Shown: positions 23,288 through 34,995 of the stretch, in pieces | Layout of the letters: every line of letters begins with the position of its first letter | Position numbering within the stretch: the first letter of the stretch is position 1 | DNA from: Sipunculus nudus | Taxonomy: Eukaryota; Annelida; Sipuncula; Golfingiida; Sipunculidae | Length of the DNA stretch: 64,000 nt | Reading direction: 5' to 3' | Assembly: GCA_026874595.1 (NCBI GenBank) | Contig: CM049307.1 | Coordinates: forward strand, 79,958,643 to 80,022,642 | The notes under the pieces: generated by a model | The model's input: the letters and a program-made list of their open reading frames with translations, nothing else | Told to the model about the DNA's origin: nothing | Database searches by the model: none | Made by a program: the position numbers and the translations under genes

Positions 23288-26259
23288 ATACCTTTAATTT
23301 TTTTAATTTTAGTAAACGACCCACATATTTCTAACTATATTTGATATCTCTTTTGGAGCATGTTTGGGAAATTAGGTGACATGACTGTCGCTTGAAAATA
23401 ACTGTCAAATTGGGCTTTCTAGAACTTTTATTAGTATTATATTTACCAGATTCTCGGACGAAAAAAACCTCCTCACTTAAGCAACTTGCTTCATCAAACA
23501 TGATGGCACCTTGGTTCGAAGGCAAATCCCGGGAGTTCAGGTTGAGATGTTACACAGCTCTTAGGAGCTTCCCCGAATTTTTCAGGCGCTCTCCCTGATG
23601 CCGTCCACAAATTCGTTCGCTACCCCGATTGAAACGCCCAAACGTAGTATACTGATACCGGTATTTTATTCATGGACCCATAGCTTATTTTTTGTTAAAA
23701 TATGATAAGTTTATAAATCATATATGGTGCTTTTAGCGGTGTAAAACTTGAAGTGCCATCTATATTTGCTTTTTTTTACGCAATTTTGGTTGTGTTGTTT
23801 GTACCAATTTGAAGTTTCTTGTATTGGCGATTGGCATTGGAGATGCCATGATATTACAGATTGGGCATACCTTTTCTAAAATGTGTCCACTTACGGAGTC
23901 GGTTAAATCCTATATATTCCCAGATATGACCTTGAAGACCAAGATCAAGGTCATCAGTTTTCTAACCTGTCTATAACCTTTGTTGAAACCAGGGTCATGT
24001 CAAACCTGAAGAAAAAAATATACAATACAGTGGACAGCGATTGAAGCTGAAATAAAGCTGAACCAGGTTGAACAAAATGCAAAGAAATCTCCATATTGTT
24101 AAATCAAATATAGCGATAATATGCACTGATGGCAGTCACAATCATATTAAAAGATTCCGTAAACTAATATAACAACTTTATCCTGTTGATTTTACATGCG
24201 CGTTTCTAAAATGTCTTTAAATCAAGAAAATGCCATAAATTTGAAGGTCAAAACAAGTCCAATGGGAATGACTTATGACATGACCTATTTACGACGCGGT
24301 TAACAATGATGAAGATCTTTAAATAAGAAGTATTGTTTGTAAAAATGTCTGCAAGTTATGACCAATTTCCTTCAGCAATGACTGTAAATTTCTATAAACA
24401 CAACAGTAAACACCTGATAGACGCCGTCTTGTTCTCTATGCAGGAATCCAGCTTGTTCTGAAGATTGGACATCGAAAGTAAACATAACCAATTAATGTGA
24501 TATAGTAGCATCAAGACCGTGTTACGTTTTATCTGTATTAAAATATATAGGAATACTGAATGTTTTATATAAAGGTAAAGAAATTTGTTTGTTTTCTGTT
24601 TCAGTTCTCCATACAAAGGAAATGATAAGACTTGCTTGTTAACTGAGGAACATTACCAATGGGTCACTTGTATTTATATAACATGTTAAATTAATTATGA
24701 CCATACTGTCATGGAGAAATGAGAGCAACAGCGACAAAAATTGAACTTAAATAATTATAATATAAATTCAGACAATATTTTAAAATGTAAAACGTAGTTT
24801 TGTTCTCGATTAATACTATAAATTTTTAACATGCGAGTATCATATACAGGAATATGTACTGTTGACAAGCCCCAAAAGGAAGAAAACAACGGTCTCTAGC
24901 GTGCAGCGCCATCTATCGTGCACCAAGAAATACAATATTAAGTCCTTCATGGGATTTTACAGGAAAATAACACTAGTTTGCCTTATTCTCTTGACGATGT
25001 CTATGTTGTACCACTGGTTGTAGTTTTCGTTAGCCATCTATATTTCTAGGAGTGGACATTTTTCTTAATATAATTTGGACAAGCAGCATGACGCATTTAA
25101 ATAACATGAAAGCAGGAGACATAGAGAAAATTTCTCTGGTTCATGTAAAGGATATGTCCCTTCAATGCAGATGTACTTCGCATCAAGGACACTAAAATTT
25201 ACATAGTCCCATGACCAAGCTTGTATATTTCAGTGTCACAGCTGGCGTTGATAACCAGCTCCAGTTTGCTGTAATGTCAGGGTTAATAATTGGTAGAGGG
25301 ATATTTCAGGAACCCCACAAACAGCAAAAAAAAAAAAGACGAATCCGTATCTATCTAAGCGTATCGGAATATTGGGCATTAACGGGGCAGCCCAAACTAA
25401 TTTACACAGTTTTTTTATAACCCTGAAAGAATTAGTAAAAGTTCGTTTCCCTTTACAGTGAATAGCCAGCTATTGAATACGGAGCCATTATTCCCGGAGA
25501 AATAAATTGAACTATTTATCTAAATTCCCCCGTGTCTACATTTGCCAGGCAAAACGGCCAGGAGCACAACAAGATCTCGTGCAGCACATGTTGTTCCCTA
25601 TTCGGACTTGTTGCCAAACATCAGGAACAATTAACTGCCGCTCGATTTTGTCTGTTACAAAACGATGTTCGTCCTGGTTAAACCATGTACTCAAATGCTG
25701 AGAAAAAGTGGTTCTGATTACAAACTGTAGACCATTTTATTTAATCCGAAATTATATAATACCCGGTCTAATGAAATGAATATAATCATGGTTTAACATC
25801 AGTAAACAGTTACTGTAATAAAAGCCTTTTATAGTATGTCTACTGTAGAGATTTACAAGAATTATTGGCCTGTGTTTGTTTCAGCTTTCTTGGATTGCTT
25901 TCACAAGATATTGCCCGAGAATGAACTTACAACTTCCAAAAAAAGAAGCTGCTATTATTTTAATGGACGAAAATAATATTTAAAGATTTTTTTTTCAACG
26001 TATTATGGTTAGATTGAAAAGGATTTTTATCAATAGAAGCTATGGAGCATGCCTGAAATGGTGATGACCCTTGGTACCAAGGAAGGTCTTGAAGCAGTGG
26101 CGAAGATGATTCTGCCAGTCACCTACTGGTACCAGGGAAGTGCCATCCTCAGTACCAACCAGCTGCGCTGAGTTTACGTGGGTACTTTTCTCCGCAGCAG
26201 ACTCCAGCTTAGATAATGAAGAGACTGGAGTCCGCTTGAACTACTAACTTATTGAGAGT
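23286..26259. other. No gene established
   Basis: AT-rich. Around 26040-26170 a short plus-strand frame (MPEMVMTLGTKEGLEAV...) looks coding-like but is not recognised. Around 23930-24010 there are repeated AAGGTCA-type words. Confidence 0.4.
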
Positions 26260-26941
26260 TGTTACGAAGACAAATAAATGAGGAGAAATTCCTGGGCCGA
26301 TCCGGGAGTCGAACCCAGGTGGGTGGCACACAAGTCCGGCGAACCAACCGCTTCGCTAGCAAAGCAATCTTCACTAGCGAGACAGTTCGGTCCGCTTTTA
26401 TGTCACCCCGTAACACACCCCCTCTAAAGAGCGTTCTGCTATCAGAACAAGACTTATTATCCCAGGAGTCACATTTTGGTGAGCATATTCCGGGGGCGAC
26501 AATGTTGTGCCGTCACGTTGGACGAGCCCCCATATTGTTACGAAGACAAATAAATGAGGGGAAATATCCTGGGCCGATCCAGATCGGTGGCGCACAAGTA
26601 GGGCGTACCAACCGTTTCGCTAGCAAAGCAAGCTTCACTAGCGAGACAGTTCGGTCCGTTTTTATGTCACCCCGTAACACAGACCCTCTTAAGAGCGTTC
26701 TGCTATCAGAAAAAGACTAATTATCCCAGGAGTCACACTTTGGTGAGCTTATCCCCTGGGCCACAAAGTTAACCGTCACGTTAGATGAGCCCCCATTTTG
26801 TTACGAAGACAAATAAATGAGGCAAATTCCTGGGCCGATCCGGGAGTCAAACCCAGGTCGGTGGCGCACAAGTCCGGCGAACTAACCGCTTCGCTAGCAA
26901 AGCGAAGACAGTTCGGTCCGCTTTTATGTCAACCCGTAACA
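26260..26941 (-). mobile_element. Miniature LTR element (TRIM), LTR-int-LTR-int-LTR array
   Basis: Three LTR copies (26260-26415, 26536-26679, 26799-26941) each begin TGTTACG and end CGTAACA, separated by two related internal segments of about 120 bp (26416-26535, 26680-26798). On the minus strand TGGGGGCTCGTCC follows an LTR two bases in (26532-26520 region), matching a tRNA-Pro primer-binding site, and AGAGGGGGTG precedes the next LTR as a polypurine tract. With no coding room, this is a TRIM; tandem LTR-int arrays of TRIMs arise by recombination. No clear target-site duplication is seen. The reading frame across the array is an artefact. Each LTR also carries a tRNA-like segment, listed separately. 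Confidence 0.75.
26285..26365 (-). promoter_or_regulatory. tRNA-like Pol III promoter inside the TRIM LTR (copy 1)
   Basis: On the minus strand TAGCGAAGCGG fits the A-box TRGYNNARNGG exactly and, 32 nt later, GGTTCGACTCC fits the B-box exactly. The D stem (GCGA/TCGC) and T stem (CTGGG/CCCGG) can pair; the acceptor stem does not, so this is not a tRNA gene. Copy 3 (near 26840-26910) keeps both boxes with one B-box change; copy 2 has lost the B-box in a 13-bp gap. Confidence 0.6.
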
Positions 26942-27380
26942 CAGTATGTACCTAAAATCACTTAATCACTTTCGGCTTAAAATCACTTTATCACCTTCGG
27001 CTTAGAAATCACCGGCAGAACATTTAAGAAAAACTGTTTAATTTTTGTAAATAGAAATAACGTTTTCACACAAATCGAGATAATAATGATGAAAATTGTA
27101 TATTGTATACATTGTATACATATGTATATAAAACCGTAGAACGTCAGCTGTTACTATGGTTCAGTGAAAACTTTCCTTACGGGCACCTCTGTACTAAGAG
27201 GACCTCCTTTTTACGGCTACTTATACGGGCAGTCCCTAGCAAGCAGGTACCAAAATCTATAACCCCCCTACTAAGGACACATCTTTATTTTCCAGTCCCT
27301 TCAATGTCCGTAATATAGAGCTTCCACTGTATATACCTTGTGTCCCCAATCATCAGCGATGCCGTGAACCACGTACTACT

Positions 27381-29325
27381 TTTTTAGCTCAGCTGACTGT
27401 AAGTCATCTGAGCTATAGCGATCACTCTTTGTCCGTCTGTCCGTCTGTCTGTCCGTCTGTCCGTTAACCTGGCACAAATCGTAACCGCTTGACCTAGAAT
27501 CTTGTAACTAGACATTCTGAGAGGTCCATGAATAATCTCCTTGGAAACCAGAAATCAGGTCTCTGTTACCCATATCCTTCGAGCTATGGGGCCCCAAAGT
27601 ACCCCCCAGAATAGTAAAAAATTTCATACAAAATCTTCAATATCTAATTAACTACATCACTGATGGTCATGAATTTTGGCATACATATTGATCATGAGAT
27701 GTTTCGTTAGTTCCTGCAGACTGGTGGCGCCACCTATATTTTTCGATTTTTTACGATTTTTTTTCTCTATTTTTGAGACCTTTAAAATGTGGACATCTGT
27801 TAACAGGCACAAATCGTAAAGACTGGACCTAGAAGCTTAATTCTTGACATTCTGAGAGACCTATGAAAAGTCTCCATGGAAACTAGAAATTAGGTCTCTA
27901 TTACCCATATCCTTCAAGCTAAGGGGCCCCAAAGTACCCCCCAGAATAGTAAAAAAAAATTCATACAAAAAAAAACTTCAATATCTCATGAACTACATCA
28001 CTGATGGTCATGATTTTTGGCAAACATATTAATCATGAGATGTTTCATCAGTTTCTGCAGACTGGTGGCGCCATCTGTATTTTTTCGATTTTTTAACGAT
28101 TTTTTTCTCTATTTTTGAGACCTTAAAAGATGCAGTCATCTGTTAACAAGGCACAAATCATAACAACTGGACCTAGAATCTTGTATCTTGACATGCGGGG
28201 AGGCCAATGAAAAGTCTCTTTGGAAACCTGGAATTAGGTCTCTGTTACCAAGATTCTTCAAGCTATGGGGCTCTGAAGTACCCCCCCCCCCCCTGAATAA
28301 TGAAAATTTGATACAAAAACTGAAATATCTGAACAACTAATGCATTGATTACCATGATTCTTTGCATGGATATTGATCATGGAGTGTTTCATCGGTTTCT
28401 GCAGACTGGTGGCACAACCTATATTTTTCGATTCTTTACAAAGTTTTTTCACTATTTTTGAGACCTTTAAAGATATGAACATCTGTTAACAGGGCACAAA
28501 TCATAACAACTGGACCTAGAATCTTCATTATAGAAACACTGGGAGACCCATGAAAAGTCTCCATGGAAACCTGAAATTAGGTCTCTGTTACCCATATCCT
28601 TCATGCTATAGGGCCCCAAAGTACCCCACAGAATAGTCAAAAATTTCATACAAAGAGATCATGAGATGTTTCATCAGTTTCTGCAGACTGGTGGCTCCCT
28701 AAAAACCTGGAATTAGGTCTCTGTTACCTATATTCTTCAAGCTATGGGGCTTGTTACAAATTTTTACAATTTTTTTTCTCTATTTTTAAGACCTTTAAGG
28801 ATGTGGTTATGTGTCAACAGGGTACAAATTGTAACAACTGGACCTTGAACCTTCATTCTTGTCATGCAAGGAGGCCCATGAAAAGTGTCTGTGGAAACCT
28901 GAAATTAGTTCTCTGTTTCCCATATCCTTCAAGCTATAAGACTCCGAAGTATCCCTCAGAATTATGGACAATTTGATACAAAAGCTGAAGTATCTGAACA
29001 ACTAATGCAGAGGTCACCATGATTCTTTGCATGCATATTGATTATGGAGTGTTTCATTAGTTTCTTCAGACTGATGGTGCAACCTATATTTTATTAAATT
29101 TTTTCAATTTTTTTTCTCTATTTTTGAGACCTTTAAGGATGCTGTCATCTGTAAACGTGGCACAAATTGTAACAACTGGACCTAGAATCTTCATTCTTGT
29201 CATGCAAGGAGGCCCGTGAGAGTGTCTGTGGAAATCTAAAATTAGGTCTCTGTTACCCATATCCTTCACGCTATAGGACTCCAAAGTATCCCTCAGAATA
29301 ATGGAAAATTTGATACATATCATTG
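27381..29325 (+). mobile_element. Family B hairpin-ended tandem-unit element, about six units
   Basis: It starts with a T-run and hairpin AGCTCAGCTGAC-TGTAA-GTCATCTGAGCT (27386-27414), then a clean (GTCC/GTCT)n run at 27429-27462, then about six units of roughly 330-345 bp. Each unit begins near GTTAACAGG(G)CACAAATC and includes CTGTTACCCATATCCTTC and, in the first units, CTGCAGACTGGTGGCGCCA. The (GTCY)n run next to tandem units and a terminal hairpin is the layout described for HINE/DINE-1/mini-me elements and bivalve pearl-like elements. Units at 28660-28760 are rearranged or partly deleted. The right end runs into AT-rich sequence near 29325. No coding capacity. Confidence 0.8.
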
Positions 29326-29402
29326 CTAAAGCTTATATCTTAATAAATAACACAGCACGTTAAAAAAATCGTGGTCGAGCAGAACGGCAGAAATAAGTTA
29401 GT

Positions 29403-29414
29403 TATATATATATT

Positions 29415-29484
<70 letters not shown>

Positions 29485-29592
29485 TAATTAAATGCTGGGC
29501 CAGCTTCTTCGTCAACGTATATTGGAAATAAACAATATATTATAAAATTAAACATGGAATATATATATATATATATAAATATATATATACAT
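29403..29592. repeat. (TA)n microsatellite cluster
   Basis: Two long TA tracts (29403-29480 and about 29560-29592) separated by unique sequence. Confidence 0.9.
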
Positions 29593-32500
29593 ACATACAA
29601 GATACCTTTATGACTATAGCATAAATAATGATATGTGACTTAATGTTACTTAGTTGTATAACCGATCCATGTCTCATCCAAATATATAATCAGGCGATAA
29701 TATCTCTGCAATTCTTTACATTGTAATCAATGTAAACATTTTAATTCCGTCGATACATGTATAGTAATCATGACTTCCTTTCTTAATGTGGCGTATAAAA
29801 ACCAATATAACATTTGAAATATCACTATAATATAAAATATGTCATATACCATCCTTTATCGATTAAGAATTAATTTGTTAACCTTTATATCCACATATTT
29901 TTCTACTTAAAAGATATGGTGTAAATAATTTTACTCCTAGCCACGTTATTATTTCATACTTTAGTATGAATTAGTATATTAGTTCATCACGTTTTAGGTA
30001 GTATAATTTTACAATTGATAAAGAGGACGTATAAATGCAGACTCAACAGTTATACTTTGACTAGAAAGCCATTTCCCTTCATATATCTCAAAGGAGTAGT
30101 CCGGTGCAATATTTTGACCTGACTGTCTCCTGACTGTGTATTCAGTAACAATATTCCTCCCTTCTCCCATCGGGAATATATTCTTCGCCAAAATATAAAT
30201 GTATAACCTTAAAAATGTATTATTTTTGGCCTGGCGCTCTGTTGTTGGGTGACTAACTCTTCTTGTAACTGAACAGCTGTGTGTTGCAGGTCAGTCACTT
30301 CCCTTGTTAGACTTTCTTTCTTATTTTCATAAGTTTTTTATCTTTCCTCTTTTTAATCCTTTCCGGTTGCGTCTATGATAACCTTTAGAGCACCTTTTAT
30401 GTTTTCAGAGCTAAGCACTGCTGCCAAGAAAAGGGTAAATTGTTCTTGGTTTTCTACAGTAATAGAAGAATCGCCGCCTGACATTTTATCTTTTGAACAG
30501 AGACTTGCCAAGGGGGATCATCAGACGACTCTGGGTCACTAATCACTGTGTTCAAACTCTTTTTTATCTTGGTAGGTGATAGAACTATCGTTTAGTGATT
30601 CACTAGGGCCCCTTTTCTTTTCTCCTTTTGTTTCTACACCTTCAGAACCTGCATGTAGCCATCGGTTGAAAATATGTCAAACCCTGACACAAATAGTACC
30701 ATAACAACCTTTTTTTGCCATTGTATCAAAATCAGGTATTTATACTATATTTAATAAACCTACGCATCTGAATGACTTCTCACAGATTGAATGGTGTACT
30801 TTACCGTACAAATGTACAGCTATTCATGCTCATCTTCGCCCGCTTTAAGCATAATACAAACAAAATGACAGAGCCGGTCTCACCTACGTCCTAGTCGGGA
30901 AGCGCCATCTAGAGGAAAAACACCAGTTGTTTGATGTAGACCTGAGGGTCAGCTCTGATTCTCCTGCTCAGATGACAGACATCAGGCTGACATTTTACTA
31001 GCTGATGATCATTGTGTAATATATGGGTTTCGACAGGTTTGTCATCTCAGCCCACCCGACCAACCTGTTGCCAATATTGTATTATGGTGTCTGATACATC
31101 CCAGTGGAACACATAACGAATGTCACTGATATTGACACCCATCCAAAAGGCCACTGATGTGATATGGTAAAGGGAATCCGGAACCCTCTCTTTTCAGCGT
31201 TTCAGTCTGTTTCCGTCACCATACCCCCCCCCCCCAACCATTTCCTGGACCTGGGGACCCCTCCATTTCTTTAATCCCGGATCTGCCCCTGCTGAACAAG
31301 GTCAACATCTGTTCTATAGTTAGACACATATCCTATCGTGCGCAGAGATAAATGACTCGTGCGAACGAATTAATAAATATTGTTTCCATGTCGTCTCCCG
31401 GGCTCCGTAGGTAAGTGTCGTCCCATAAAATAACATGTCAAAAATAGGGCAATAAAACTGCGAGGACACTGAAATCGTAACTTTATTAAAACGGCCCGAC
31501 AAAAGCTTAAAATACCATGTATTTATATAAATACTGAAATTATATGAATAGCTCTTTGTGAGCAATTATTGTCATAAAAGTCTTATTGCTGGAAACGATA
31601 AACAGATATAAAACACCTTTGGTGAAGAAATATACCTCAATGTTCATATTTCCTAAATTTGTAATCAATGTCAAACATTTTTCAATAAACAAAGGGCTAA
31701 TACTCTCTGACCACTGTCTCGTTCACAGGACTTATTGTCTATGGCTGGATTCTTACAACCAAACGTTTTACGTGGATAGTCCAAATTCCTCACCGCCTTC
31801 CTAATCATTGTCTAGCTTAAAAATCGTGTAGGTTTTTAAAAATCCGGTTACGGACAACGATGACGAAGCTAGCCTTTATAAGATATAACTGAATCAATCG
31901 ACTACAATTGATGGATACACACCCGTATCCTGTGCAATGGAATTATGGGATATCCTTCAAACGTATTATAAGACGTGTTCAGATACGCTAAGCTACAAAC
32001 CTAATTGCTGTCCCCTACCACGCCATACTGGCCTAATAATTTTATATTTCTGTTTAAATTCCTTGCTTTCGATGTTTAACATCATACTTTTATATTGGTA
32101 GAACAAGATTTTAAAATACCCTTACACAAACGTCTTTGGCGGTCTACCCGAGTGTGTGCAGTTGTTAAGTCGGATTTGAGGACCGAACCAGTCTTAGCTG
32201 TTATGGGGCGGCTTTGTACTAGAGGTGACACGAGATATAGTTGCTGAACAGCTGTTAACAGCTGTGTACACAACAAAGTTTGATTCAGATCCTGGCTGAG
32301 TTTATGGATCTGACTATTTTTTTTCATGGAGATTGTTATGATAAAAGCGGCTGTTAGATTTTCCTTTTTTTTTCATTTTATGAAATGTTTTCATTTTACA
32401 TCATAAACAGATGATTCACTGAAGTAAAAAAACATGCAATAACACCAAAACCTATAATCTCACTGTATTTTAGCTTAGCGGTGTTTGTCGTTGACCGGCC

Positions 32501-32629
32501 GGTTGGCCAGGTGAAGATTACATCCAGGGTTATGAAATGTACACGTTAACGGCATGCCATGTTGTAAGTTTCAGTGTCACAGCTGGTTCATAACGTTCTG
32601 TCATGTATCCACAGCCCCATTTACACACG
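29593..32629. other. No gene established
   Basis: AT-rich. A 60-codon minus-strand frame at 30009-30191 (NIFPMGEGRNIVTEYTVRR...) looks coding-like but has no splice context or family I recognise. A poly-C tract lies at 31226-31237. Confidence 0.4.
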
Positions 32630-34200
32630 GTTTTTATGCCCCCGCCACAAAGTGGCCGGGGCATATAGTTTTACCCATGTCCGTCATTCCGTCGTTTCGT
32701 CCCAGTTGACCTTCTTTTGATTGTTTTACGGCTCCTGAACATAGAAAATTTCATGAAAAATATGAAATTTCATGACAAATACACATGTACGGACTTTTTT
32801 TCGCAATGCCTGCAGATATTGGCCTGATTTTTGGTGTGTGGGCAGATATAGACCAGTTACAGATCGAGTTCGCGTTTCGTCCCGGTTGACCTACTTTTGA
32901 CCGTTTTACGGCTCCTAAACTTAGAAAATTTCATGAAAAATAGAAATTTTCATGACAAATACACATGTACGGACTTTTTTTCGCAATTCCTGCAGATATT
33001 GGCCTGATTTTTTGTGTGTGGGCAGATAATGACCAGTTACAGATCGAGTTCGCGTTTCATCCCGGTTGACTTACTTTTGAACGTTTTACGCCTCCTTAAC
33101 TTTGAAAATTTCATGAAAAATATAAATATTCATGACAGATAGACATGTATGGACTTTTTTTTGCAATGCCTGCAGATATTGGCCTGATTTTTGGTGTGTG
33201 GGCAGATATAGACCAGTTACAGATCGAGTTCGCGTTTCGTCTCGGTTGACCTACTTTTGACTGTTTTACGGCTCCTGAACATAGAAAATGTCATGGAAAT
33301 TATGAAATTTCATGACAAATACACATGTACGGTCTTTTTTTCGCAATGCCTGCAGATATTGGCCTGATTTTCGGTGTGTGGGTAGATATTGACCAGTTAC
33401 AGATCGAGTTCTCGTTTCGTCCCAGTTGACCTTCTTTTGATTGTTTTACGGCTCCTGAACATAGAAAATTTCATGAAAAATATGAAATTTCATGACAAAT
33501 ACACATGTACGGACTTTTTTTCGCAATGCCTGCAGATATTGGCCTGCTTTTTGGTGTGTGGGTAGATATTGACCAGTTACAGATCGAGTTTGCGTTTCGT
33601 CCCAGTTGACCTACTTTTGATTGTTTTACGGCTCCTGAACATAGAAAATTTCATGTAAAATATAAATTTTCATGACAAATACACTTGTACAGACTTTTCT
33701 TCGCAATACCTGCAGATATTGGCCTGATTTTTGGTGTGTGGGTAGATATTGACCAGTTACAGATCGAGTTTGCGTTTCGTCCCAGTTGACCTACTTTTGA
33801 TTGTTTTACGGCTCCTGAACATAGAAAATTTCATGTAAAATATAAATTTTCATGACAAATACACTTGTACAGACTTTTCTTCGCAATACCTGCAGATATT
33901 GGCCTGATTTTTTATGTGTGGGCAGATAATGACCAGTTACAGATCGAGTTGACGTTTTGTCCCAGTTGACCTACTTTTGATCATTTGACGGTGATCTAAC
34001 ATAGAAAATTTCATAAAAAAGTGCACATGTATGGACTTTTTTTTCTCAATGCCTGCAGATATTGGCCTGATTTTTGGTGTGTGGGCAGATATTGACCAGT
34101 TACAGATCGAGTTCTTGTTTCGTCCGAGTTGACCTACTTTTGATTGTTTAAGTCTCCTGAACATAGAAAATTTCATGTAAAATATAAATTTTCATAGCAA
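32630..34200 (+). mobile_element. Family E hairpin-ended element with about eight 180-bp units
   Basis: It starts with TTTTT and hairpin ATGCCCCCGCCAC-AAA-GTGGCCGGGGCAT (32636-32664), then TCCGTCATTCCGTCGTTTCG, then about eight near-identical 180-bp units. Each unit contains GACCAGTTACAGATCGAGTT, TTTTACGGCTCCTGAACATA, ATTTCATGACAAATACACAT and GCCTGCAGATATTGGCCTGA. The regular 180-bp period and high unit similarity indicate recent amplification or homogenisation. The right end abuts a family B copy at about 34200. It lacks the GGTGGCGCCACC palindrome seen in families A-D. Confidence 0.8.
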
Positions 34201-34995
34201 ATGCATATGGTTATCAAGGCAGTAATAATTCAGATACTGAAGCTTTTGAATCAAAATTTTGATTATTCGGGGGGAGTTTATGAGACCCGTAACTCGGAGA
34301 AAATAGGTAACAGAGACCTAATTTTAGATTATCAAGGAGATTTATCATTGACCTCCCGGGATGTCAAGTTAGAAGATTCCAGGTCCAGCGGTTACAATTT
34401 GTGTCCTGTTAACAGATGACAGCTTCTTCGAAGGTATCAAAAAACAGAAAAAAAATGGTAAAAATTATAAAAAACCACAGGTGGCGCCTCCAGTTAGCAG
34501 GAACTGATGTAAAACTCCATTACCAATATTCATGCAAAGATTCATGGTGATCAATGCATTAGGTATTCAGATACTCAAGCTTTTGTATCAAAGTTTTAAT
34601 TATTCTGAGGGGTACTTACGAGCCAAATAGCTCAGAGGATATAGGAAACAGAGACCGAATATCAGGTTTCCACAGAGACCTTTCATAGACATCATTTGAT
34701 GTCAAGTGAGAAGATTTCAGGTCTAGTAGTTACAATTTGGGCTCTGTTTACAGAGGAGAGGTTCTTTGAAGGTATCAAAAATTAAAAAAAAATGGTAAAA
34801 ATTGAAAAAAATACAGGTGGCTGACCACCAGTTTGAAGGAACTATTGAAACACTCCAAGATCATTATTCATACAAAGAATCATGGTGATCAATGCAGTAG
34901 TTATTCAGATACTTGAGCTTTTGTATCAAATTGTTGATAAATCTGGGATGCGGGGGGGGGGGGGGTACTTACGAGACCTATAGCTTGGAGAATCT
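34201..34995 (-). mobile_element. Family B element, reverse orientation, about 2.4 units
   Basis: Reverse complement of the 27.4-kb units: GGTAACAGAGACCTAATTTT, AGGTCCAGCGGTTACAATTT, CTGTTAACAGATGACAG and CAGGTGGCGCCTCCAG recur with a period of about 340 bp. Neither hairpin end is present. A 17-base G-run lies at 34950-34966. Confidence 0.75.

Noticed and set aside
26260-26720. A 153-residue open reading frame
   Set aside because: It simply reads through the repeated LTR and internal segments, and its two halves are the repeat translated twice.
26260-26941. A true tRNA gene near 26.3 kb
   Set aside because: A and B boxes and two stems are present but the acceptor arms do not pair and the anticodon stem is poor; the segment is repeated inside LTRs.
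32630-34200. Possible CRISPR-like array of regular 180-bp repeats
   Set aside because: The units are contiguous near-identical satellite copies without variable spacers, in an animal genome.
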